The notes beneath the pieces were generated by a model. That model worked only from the letters and a program-made list of their open reading frames with translations, was not told the origin of the DNA and made no database searches. Source: Syntrophorhabdaceae bacterium PtaU1.Bin034 (GTDB lineage: Bacteria; Desulfobacterota_G; Syntrophorhabdia; Syntrophorhabdales; WCHB1-27). From it: a DNA stretch of 40,197 nucleotides. Shown piece by piece: positions 33,962 through 40,197 of this stretch (position 1 is its first letter; the number at the start of each line of letters is the position of its first letter). The stretch covers positions 1-40,197 of the forward strand of contig MVRP01000021.1 in assembly GCA_002067405.1 (NCBI GenBank), written 5' to 3'. The position numbers and the translations under genes are program-made.

Positions 33962-36079
33962 ATGAAAAAAAACCTTCCTTCCGACTTTACCAAAAAGGAT
34001 CTCTTGGACATATTCAAGAGAGAAGAGCGTCCCCTTTCGTTTAACGACATCAAGAACATCGTCCGGTCATGGAAAGACCAAAAGAGGGAAGTGAAGAAGC
34101 TGATGAGGGAGATGACGAGAGAAGGATCGCTCGTAAGGCTCAAGAACAATCGGTTCGGCCTTCCCGACGAGATGAACCTCGAAGTCGGCACTCTCTGGTG
34201 CACGAAAAGCGGGAACGGTTTTGTGGTCCCCGACAAGGAGGGAGAAAAGGATGTCTTTGTCCCGTCCCGCTTCATTAAGGACGCAATTCACGGCGATAAA
34301 GTCGTGGTGCGCATCGAACACATATCACGAGGAAAACGGGAAGGCCGGATCGTCAAGGTGACCGAGAGAAAGACAAAGAATATCACCGGGTTCCTGAAGC
34401 AACACAAGGGATTGTTCTTTCTGGTCCCTGACGACGAGAGGATTTCGTCACACTTTATTGTCGAGCCGGGGAAAAAGGCTGCCGAGTTGCGTGACGGCGA
34501 TCTGGTGGCTGCAAAGGTAACCAGGTTTCCCGATGGAGGAGACCCGGAATGCAAGGTCGTCAAAACATTCAGAGAGCTGGATAACGTAAAAAAGATTTCC
34601 CAATTCATCATCCACAAGCAAGATTTGTCGCCCAGGTTCCCGGCAAAAGCCGAGAGCGAAGCCAAACAGGCGCAGCTCAACATCGCCCTCCAGGGCCGCA
34701 TTGACTTGAGAGATACCGACCACGTAACCATTGACGGTGAATTCGCAAAGGATTTTGACGACGCCGTGCTCGTGGAAAAGACGAAACAGGGTTTCCTGCT
34801 CTATGTGTCCATAGCGGACGTGTCCCATTACGTCCAGTCTGATTCCCCGCTTGACCGTGAGGCGTATGTCCGCGGAACAAGCGTTTATTTCCCCGGAAGC
34901 GTCATCCCCATGCTGCCGAAGCAGCTTTCCAATGTCATTTGCAGCCTCAACCCCGAAGAAGAGAGAATGACGCTTACCGTGAGACTCGCGTACAACAAGA
35001 AGGGTGATCTCCTGCAGGCTTCTTTCGATCAATCTGTCATCAGGAGCGCTGCCCGGCTCACCTATCATCTTGTCGAGGATGTTCTTGTACAAAGAGACAA
35101 GAACGCCAGGGGGCACGTCAAGAAATTGCTGCCCCGTCTGGAGCAGATGGGAGTTCTCGCCCAAATTCTGAAGGCAAGACGCGAAGAAAGAGGGAATCTT
35201 GATTTCGATCTGCCTGAGCCGGAGGTCGTCCTCGATATGGAAGGCGGCATTAAAGATGTTTTGAGGTCTGAACGGCTTTTCTCCCAGAGCGTCATAGAGG
35301 AGTTCATGATAGCCGCAAATGAGGCAGTAGCCCGCTTCATCGCCGATTGCAGGATGCCCCTCATATACCGTGTCCATGAACCACCTGAACGAGAAAAGCT
35401 ACGTGATTTCGAGAAGTTGTTGAGCATTCTTTCAGTACCTTATAAACCAGATTCGAAAGGCAGACTGCCCCTCCAATCAATACTCAGGAACGTGCGACAG
35501 AAAGAACACGAGTTCCTCATCAACCGCATACTACTGAGGTCGATGAAGCAGGCGCGCTATTCTGCTGCAAATCGAGGTCATTTCGGCTTGGCGCTCGACT
35601 TTTACAGTCACTTCACTTCCCCTATCCGCCGCTACCCCGATCTTGTTTGCCATCGTATCCTAAAGGCCATAATCGCACACGGTAAAGCGGCAAAGCCCGT
35701 TTACGGGGAGGAAGAACTGGAAAGGATGGCCACTCACCTTTCCGACAGAGAAAGGGTGGCGATGGAAGCGGAAAGGGAGACGGAGGACAGGATCAGAATA
35801 CTCTTCATGAAGGACCGGATAGGACAGGTCTACGACGGCATCATTTCCCATATCACCTCTTATGGATTCTTCGTGGAGCTCTTCGATGTATTCGTTGAAG
35901 GCATTGTCCTTCTCTCAACCCTGTATGATGATTACTATGCGTTCGAAGAGGAGAAATTCCGGCTTATAGGCAGGAGAACCAGGCGGATTTTCAGGATCGG
36001 GGACCACGTCACGGTCAGGGTTGAAACGGCCGACGTGGAAAAGAAATTGCTTCATTTCAGCCTGCTGAAGAATCGCTAA
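33962..36079 (+). CDS. rnr: Ribonuclease R
   Basis: 705 residues. It is a 3'-to-5' exoribonuclease that degrades structured RNA. A winged-helix start (about 1-65), cold-shock domains (about 70-215), the catalytic RNB domain (from about 240) and an S1 domain (about 620-700, GIISHITSYGFFVELFDVF) follow each other. The metal-binding site is intact: TIDGEFAKDFDDAV with Asp258, Asp264, Asp266 and Asp267. The residue usually Asp (GED) is Phe261, outside the metal ligands. It has no long basic tail. Ribosome binding is weak (AAGG). It lies 36 bases after the tRNA terminator. Confidence 0.95.
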   Translation: MKKNLPSDFTKKDLLDIFKREERPLSFNDIKNIVRSWKDQKREVKKLMREMTREGSLVRLKNNRFGLPDEMNLEVGTLWCTKSGNGFVVPDKEGEKDVFVPSRFIKDAIHGDKVVVRIEHISRGKREGRIVKVTERKTKNITGFLKQHKGLFFLVPDDERISSHFIVEPGKKAAELRDGDLVAAKVTRFPDGGDPECKVVKTFRELDNVKKISQFIIHKQDLSPRFPAKAESEAKQAQLNIALQGRIDLRDTDHVTIDGEFAKDFDDAVLVEKTKQGFLLYVSIADVSHYVQSDSPLDREAYVRGTSVYFPGSVIPMLPKQLSNVICSLNPEEERMTLTVRLAYNKKGDLLQASFDQSVIRSAARLTYHLVEDVLVQRDKNARGHVKKLLPRLEQMGVLAQILKARREERGNLDFDLPEPEVVLDMEGGIKDVLRSERLFSQSVIEEFMIAANEAVARFIADCRMPLIYRVHEPPEREKLRDFEKLLSILSVPYKPDSKGRLPLQSILRNVRQKEHEFLINRILLRSMKQARYSAANRGHFGLALDFYSHFTSPIRRYPDLVCHRILKAIIAHGKAAKPVYGEEELERMATHLSDRERVAMEAERETEDRIRILFMKDRIGQVYDGIISHITSYGFFVELFDVFVEGIVLLSTLYDDYYAFEEEKFRLIGRRTRRIFRIGDHVTVRVETADVEKKLLHFSLLKNR

Positions 36080-36130
36080 ATTGCCGTTGACGTAGTATTT
36101 ATGTCGACAAGAGACTGCGAGGAGATTCTC

Positions 36131-36481
36131 TCAGAGCAAGCGACCCTGCTTGTCCCTGTCCTCTGGTTTGTCCGCGTGTGTCTGCTCCGGCTTTTCTGCA
36201 ACAGCCTTCGGCTGGGTGCCTGTTTTCGTCGCGCGCTTCACGGGTTTTGATTCCGCTCCGGTTTTTTTTCGCTTTTTTTTCTGTTGATTTTGTTCTCCGG
36301 TCGCTTCCTTCGACTGCTCAATAAAGGCCCTTATGTCACTTGCATCAAAGAGGGTGCGCTTGCCGATCCTCACAGGCTTGAGCTTGCCGGATTTCAGCAA
36401 CCGGTAGAGGGTGGGCCGTGAAATCCTCAGTACATTCATCAGATCTTGCACGGTAAGCAACTTTTCCACGTTGTCGGTCAT
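36131..36481 (-). CDS. Excisionase-type DNA-binding protein with basic tail
   Basis: 116 residues. Residues about 8-56 form a MerR-like winged helix of the excisionase type (LLTVQDLMNVLRISRPTLYRL, then GKLKPVRIGKRTLFDASDI). The rest is rich in Lys, Gln and Pro and has long lysine runs (KKKRKKTGAESKPVKRATK), reminiscent of histone-like tails. A typical member has only about 60-70 residues. No integrase or phage gene is nearby, so a recombination role is not supported; it may be a transcription or nucleoid factor. The start lacks a clear ribosome binding site, and upstream lies a near-tandem ATGAN run. It is downstream of the five-PAS kinase gene on the same strand. Confidence 0.65.
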   Translation of the reverse strand: MTDNVEKLLTVQDLMNVLRISRPTLYRLLKSGKLKPVRIGKRTLFDASDIRAFIEQSKEATGEQNQQKKKRKKTGAESKPVKRATKTGTQPKAVAEKPEQTHADKPEDRDKQGRLL

Positions 36482-36546
36482 AAAATAGTCATATCATCTC
36501 ATGTCATTAATAACAATAAAATAATGAAACCATGAAGGGATTTATG

Positions 36547-36650
36547 TCTGTTTTGCCTTTGTCACGAACCTTCCGCAACCCGTTCGCTTCCGGCAAGCCA
36601 CCTTCTCCGACCCGGCGGTCTTCCACCCGGGCTCCTTTGCTTCGCCTGCG
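36547..36650 (-). repeat. Purine/pyrimidine-skewed tract, copy B
   Basis: About 104 bases; its ends match the tract at 2001-2099 (TCTGTTTTG at the left, CTCCTTTGCTTCGCCTGCG at the right). The right end touches the stop codon of the five-PAS kinase gene (36651-36653), so it forms the beginning of that gene's 3' region on the minus strand. A GC hairpin (CCCGG...CCGGG) lies inside. The middle differs from copy A. Confidence 0.35.
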
Positions 36651-39600
36651 TTACTTATCCAGCACCTTTCTCACTTTTCTGAGCAACTGTCCGGGCGCTA
36701 TGGGCTTGGAGACGAATTCGAGCATTCTATCTTCTATACCCTTATCAAGGACGAGGTCCCTCGTATAGCCGCTTATGAAGAACGCTTTTATGGCAGGATT
36801 GGTTTTGCGTATCTCATCGTAGGCCGCCCTTCCGTTTTTTTCAGGCATGACCGAATCAAGGATGAGGAGATCGATTTTCTCCTTGCTTTCGTTGAATTTT
36901 TCGACTGCATCCTCACCGTCCACCGCTTCGATAACGGTATACCCGAATCTTGTAAGGATCTCTTTTATAAGGTGCCTCACATCCTCGTTATCCTCGGCCA
37001 GGAGAATTGCTTCATGTCCCCGCTCAATCTCATCGGGAACCGGTCTCTCCTCTTGATGCGGCCGAACCAACGCGGGGAGATAGATGCGGAACGTCGTCCC
37101 CAGGCCGGGTTCGCTGTATACCGTAACAAATCCGTTGTGCTGCTTGACAATACCGTAGACAATCGAAAGGCCGAGGCCGGTCCCCTTTCCCACTTCCTTT
37201 GTAGTAAAGAACGGCTCGAATATCCGTTTCCTAGTCTCTTCGTCCATGCCCACACCTGTGTCGGATACCGACAAAACCCCGTACCTTCCCGGTTTATCAA
37301 TCCCGTACATGTGGCTCAACTCGTCATCCAGGTCTACCGATCTTGTCTCTATGGTGAGGCTGCCACCCCCGGGCATGGCATCCCGCGCGTTGGTGGCGAG
37401 GTTGAACAGGATCTGATCCATCTGGGTAGGATCGGCCACTACAATAATATCTTCATCGTGGAGCATCGTTTTCAGAACGATGCTCTCGGTGAGCAGTCGC
37501 GTGAGAAGTCTGGCTGTTCCTCTCACCATCTCGTTGATATCGACCGGTTTTAAACATTGAGGCTGCCGTCTGCTGAAGGTCAGGAGGCTGTGAGTGAGAT
37601 CGGCTGCCTTGGCTGAGGCAGACAGTATATTGCTCACATAGGTCTGCAGGGGGTTTTCCCGGCCCATCTTCATTTGCAGCAGGGTTCCGTACCCTGTCAT
37701 TGTAGTGAGGAGGTTATTGAAATCATGGGCCACACCGCCCGCGAGCATCCCGATGGCCTCCATCTTCTGCGATTGGAGCAACTGGGATTCAAGGGTTTTT
37801 TCACGGGTAATGTCTATAACCGTAGACGTAGCCGCCGGTCTCCCCCGATAGATCATCCTTCCGCCCAGAAGCTTGATGTTGATTACCCGCCCGTCTTTTC
37901 GAAGGGAACGAAACTCGTAGCCGACGTAATCCGCCTCGCCCTCCAGCCTTCGCCTCAGATTCTCTTTCACCAGATCTATGTCATCCGGATGAATGGTAGC
38001 CAGGACGTCCAGTTTGTCGACAACTTCCTGATACTCATACCCGTACATCTCGCACCAGCGCTTGTTCACGTAACGCATCACACCATCCTGTACGATGCAG
38101 ACGCCGACAAGGGAATTCTCGACGACCATCCGGTACTTCGCCTCCGATTCCTGGAGGGCCTCTTCGGATCTCTTTTGGTTGGTTACATCCACCGCAGTAA
38201 AAACCAACCCGGCTGAAATATCTTTCGGGTCTATGGCAGCGCCCCTGAGGTGGACGTCCCTGATCTCTCCGTTTTTGTGCACCCACTTCGTATCGATGAC
38301 CCCGATGCCGCTCTTTTCGATACCGTCCAGTATGATCCTTCCAACGCGGGCGAATTCCTCCTCACTTGTGTAAAAGGCCTTTGCGCCGCCCTCCTTCAGT
38401 TCCTCGGCCGTGTACCCCGTGATAGCGGTCATAGCTTCGTTCATCCACTCGGGTACCCTGTCAATGCTGGTAATGGCAATACCTACAGGGGCTGCAGAAA
38501 AAACGGACCTCAAGGTAGACTCGCTTCTCCGCAATGCTTGTTCCGCTTGTTTCCGTTCAGTAATATCTTCCGCAATGCCTTGGTAATAGACGATCTCCCC
38601 CCTGGCGTTCCTGACCGTATGACCGCTCATGGAGATCCAGATCCTGCTCCTGTCCCTCCGGTAGAGCTGCACCTCAAAATTGGATACCGAACCGTTTTTC
38701 TGGTAAAGCTTCTTCAGGCGTATCCTGTCCACAGGATCCACGTACATCTGCGACTCTATATCGGTAAAGGTCTCAATCAGTTCGGCAGCCGACTCGAAAC
38801 CGTACATTCTGGCCAATGCAGGATTCGCACTGATAAAACGGCCGTCAGGAGCGGTCCGGAATATGCCTTCCGTCGCACTCTCAAAAATCTCGCGGTACTT
38901 TTCCTCACTTTGTCTCAGCGCTTCTTCAGCCTGTCCGCGCTCGGTGACGTCCCGGAGATATGCAAGCGACGCGGGACCGTCCTGATAGGTGATGTTAGTT
39001 GCCGATACCTCGATATCGATCGTCGACCCATCCTTCCTGATGCCTTTGAATTGATATCTCTTCGGGACGGCCTCTCCTCTTTGTCGCCGGATGTTTATAT
39101 CGTTTACGAACGCCAGATCGTCGGGGTGCACCACCGAAGAAAGAGGCTTTCCAATAACCTCTTCGCGGCTGTCCCAGCCAAAAATTTCAACAAACCTTTG
39201 GTTCACATAGGTGTGGAGATCTCCCGTCATGATGGCAACCGCGTCGTTTGAACTCTCTATAGCCACACGGTAACGCTCTTCCGATTCTTTTAGCTGTGCC
39301 TCGGCCTTTTTGCGCTCCCTGATGTCCTTCCACGAGGTGCACAGGATCTTCCTTCCGTGAATCGGTATCACGGCAAGCGAGACTTCGACCCAGAATTCTT
39401 CACCGTCGAAGGTACGGCGCATCCATTCGAAGCAAGCCGAGCCTTCCTTCAGGGCAGCGCCAATAAGCTCCTCAGTCTTTTCGGACGACAGCCGGCCGTC
39501 CGGCTGCCTTCGAGGCGAGAGATCGGACGGACCAAGTCCGATTAATCGGTTTTTGTCGGAGCAGCGCATCAGCTTTAATGCTGCTTCGTTGCAATCTATG

Positions 39601-39806
39601 TAGGTGTTTTTTTCGGCATCCAATAGAAGGATGGGGTCTGCTGATTTCTCGAAGAGAAGCCAGAACTTTTCCTCGCTTTCTTGAAGCGCCTGCTCGGACT
39701 CTCTGCGTTCGACTTCCGCTTTCCGGAGCTCTTCAACTTGTTCGCGGAGTTCCAAAAGCTCGCTGAGAAGCTCGTCGCTACTTTTGTCCTTGCCTTCCTC
39801 CATCAC
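36651..39806 (-). CDS. Hybrid sensor histidine kinase, five PAS domains
   Basis: 1051 residues from GTG 39806 (an ATG is one codon later). A charged coiled coil (about 5-42) is followed by five PAS or PAS/PAC domains: about 45-170, 178-300, 305-425, 430-550 and 555-675, each with the usual D[IV]TE/RK-type linker (RDVTERGQ, EDITERKQ). The kinase core has GGVAHDFNNLL (His about 693), NLATNARDAMPGGG, DTGVGMDEET and GTGLGLS. A C-terminal receiver has LLAEDNED and phospho-Asp in LLILDSVMPE. No membrane helices, so it senses cytoplasmic signals. No partner regulator is adjacent, but the DNA-binding gene downstream (36131) is on the same strand. Confidence 0.93.
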   Translation of the reverse strand: MMEEGKDKSSDELLSELLELREQVEELRKAEVERRESEQALQESEEKFWLLFEKSADPILLLDAEKNTYIDCNEAALKLMRCSDKNRLIGLGPSDLSPRRQPDGRLSSEKTEELIGAALKEGSACFEWMRRTFDGEEFWVEVSLAVIPIHGRKILCTSWKDIRERKKAEAQLKESEERYRVAIESSNDAVAIMTGDLHTYVNQRFVEIFGWDSREEVIGKPLSSVVHPDDLAFVNDINIRRQRGEAVPKRYQFKGIRKDGSTIDIEVSATNITYQDGPASLAYLRDVTERGQAEEALRQSEEKYREIFESATEGIFRTAPDGRFISANPALARMYGFESAAELIETFTDIESQMYVDPVDRIRLKKLYQKNGSVSNFEVQLYRRDRSRIWISMSGHTVRNARGEIVYYQGIAEDITERKQAEQALRRSESTLRSVFSAAPVGIAITSIDRVPEWMNEAMTAITGYTAEELKEGGAKAFYTSEEEFARVGRIILDGIEKSGIGVIDTKWVHKNGEIRDVHLRGAAIDPKDISAGLVFTAVDVTNQKRSEEALQESEAKYRMVVENSLVGVCIVQDGVMRYVNKRWCEMYGYEYQEVVDKLDVLATIHPDDIDLVKENLRRRLEGEADYVGYEFRSLRKDGRVINIKLLGGRMIYRGRPAATSTVIDITREKTLESQLLQSQKMEAIGMLAGGVAHDFNNLLTTMTGYGTLLQMKMGRENPLQTYVSNILSASAKAADLTHSLLTFSRRQPQCLKPVDINEMVRGTARLLTRLLTESIVLKTMLHDEDIIVVADPTQMDQILFNLATNARDAMPGGGSLTIETRSVDLDDELSHMYGIDKPGRYGVLSVSDTGVGMDEETRKRIFEPFFTTKEVGKGTGLGLSIVYGIVKQHNGFVTVYSEPGLGTTFRIYLPALVRPHQEERPVPDEIERGHEAILLAEDNEDVRHLIKEILTRFGYTVIEAVDGEDAVEKFNESKEKIDLLILDSVMPEKNGRAAYDEIRKTNPAIKAFFISGYTRDLVLDKGIEDRMLEFVSKPIAPGQLLRKVRKVLDK

Positions 39807-40005
39807 ACCCTACAGGATCAGTCATCTTTGGAAGTATGTCGCATTTCTTAGCTTTCTCATGACGACTGCATGAGACTTCCCGTTGGGAAATCTGCTTTCC
39901 TCCAAGGTCTGTATTACATCAAACCACAGAGATAATACCATAAACCGAAATCCCATAGTTTTTATCTTTTTAGACCTTTTTAGATCACAACATAATCCAA
40001 CTTTG

Positions 40006-40045
40006 CTCAGGCTCCCTTTGCATAGAGGAGCCTGAGGTTAAACTC
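40006..40045 (+). promoter_or_regulatory. Alternative hairpins upstream of the last gene
   Basis: CTCAGGCTCC (40006-40015) pairs perfectly with GGAGCCTGAG (40027-40036) over an 11-base loop. The same right arm can instead pair with the sequence after GTTAAA (CTCAG, then CTC past one mismatch, to about 40050). Two mutually exclusive stems could form an attenuator or antiterminator, or a REP-type repeat. No T-run follows at once. Confidence 0.35.
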
Positions 40046-40131
40046 AGCCTCGGCGCCTCTCACGCCCCGGGCTCGTCCCGGAGAGCGGGCGGCAGGAACG
40101 GTATTGCGTTTGGCAGAGGAATGGGCGAAGG

Positions 40132-40160
40132 TGGACGGCCGGACAAGGAATGCTTATACA
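40132..40160 (+). promoter_or_regulatory. Possible promoter for a near-leaderless gene
   Basis: TGGACG (40132-40137), 17 bases, TATACA (40155-40160), six bases before ATG 40167. The -10 is good and the -35 moderate. Transcription would begin at or very near the start codon, giving a leaderless or nearly leaderless mRNA. Confidence 0.35.
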
Positions 40161-40166
40161 ATCATT

Positions 40167-40197
40167 ATGTCCATTCCTCCCGGCTTTCACGACCTGC
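40167..40197 (+). CDS. Start of a rightward gene, possibly hisZ (partial)
   Basis: Only ATG and nine further codons are in the window: MSIPPGFHDL. The pattern PPGFxDL after a short N-terminus is common at the start of HisZ (regulatory subunit of ATP phosphoribosyltransferase, histidine synthesis) and related histidyl-tRNA-synthetase-like proteins. Ten residues are too few for certainty. No ribosome binding site is seen, in agreement with the promoter placement just before it. Confidence 0.35.
   Translation, partial: MSIPPGFHDL

Larger units (their letters stand above)
39807..40166. other. Region between the kinase and the next rightward gene
   Basis: 360 bases without a gene. AT-rich at 39910-40000, with TTTTTAGA repeated twice, and thus probably the promoter region of the leftward kinase. 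At 40006-40045 lies the hairpin system listed separately, and GC-rich sequence follows. Confidence 0.5.

Noticed and set aside
34448..35377. 309-residue leftward open frame
   Set aside because: Antisense to the catalytic domain of RNase R.
33962..36079. Possible catalytic defect of RNase R (GEF in place of GED)
   Set aside because: By alignment with E. coli RNase II and RNase R the four metal-binding Asp are intact; the changed position is not one of them.
38250..39251. 333-residue rightward open frame
   Set aside because: Antisense to the PAS domains of the five-PAS kinase.
1..40197. CRISPR array or defence island
   Set aside because: No regularly spaced direct repeats and no cas or restriction-modification genes are present.

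Overview
The window looks like a chromosomal stretch of a Gram-negative, probably anaerobic bacterium of the Desulfobacterota (deltaproteobacterial) type. This is an inference from gene content: lipoproteins and a PagL-like outer-membrane enzyme, long multi-PAS hybrid histidine kinases, an ADP-forming acyl-CoA synthetase, late cobalamin genes, a high-affinity molybdate importer and an XPB-type bacterial helicase. There is no rRNA gene, CRISPR array, prophage or intact insertion sequence. One tRNA gene is present (tRNA-Ser, GCU).

Layout. 1-39: first codons of a leftward gene. 633-5996: five leftward genes for exported proteins (FlgT-like lipoprotein, small lipoprotein, adhesin-E-like protein, STN-domain protein, double SH3 protein). 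They are interrupted at 1881-3440 by gene-poor DNA with a broken REP-type (Y1) transposase, inverted repeats and REP-like words. 6441-10101: an MltD-like lytic transglycosylase, a Crp/Fnr regulator and a HAD phosphatase, all rightward. 10130-12633: modABC, leftward, from a promoter that overlaps a ModE-like palindrome. 12994-14466: a CmpX-like multi-helix membrane protein. 14511-21232: sbcC, sbcD and, directly upstream, a decayed XPB-like helicase that has lost the Walker A region and a large central block. 21473-22586: a TetR repressor with its own operator and promoter, coupled to a PagL-like lipid A deacylase. 22683-24287: small genes (lipoprotein, 33-residue membrane peptide, degenerate receiver, small charged protein). 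24423-30336: acyl-CoA synthetase, hybrid kinase, an RsbW-like ATPase and acetolactate decarboxylase. 30574-32007: cobS and a CobC-like phosphatase. 32108-33628: cardiolipin-synthase-like protein. 33771-33863: tRNA-Ser with promoter and terminator. 33962-36079: RNase R. 36131-39806: excisionase-type DNA-binding protein and a five-PAS hybrid kinase, leftward. 40167-end: start of a rightward gene, possibly hisZ.

How the genes fit together. The main themes are the envelope (exported cluster, MltD, PagL, cardiolipin synthase, CmpX), signalling (two hybrid kinases, receiver, RsbW-like ATPase, Crp/Fnr, TetR) and DNA/RNA maintenance (SbcCD, helicase remnant, RNase R). I found no clear new defence or mobile system. 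The points most worth a second look are the helicase-sbcDC locus, the REP-transposase remnant with its repeats, two roughly 100-bp tracts with shared ends, the modABC and tetR control regions, and the alternative hairpins near the right end.
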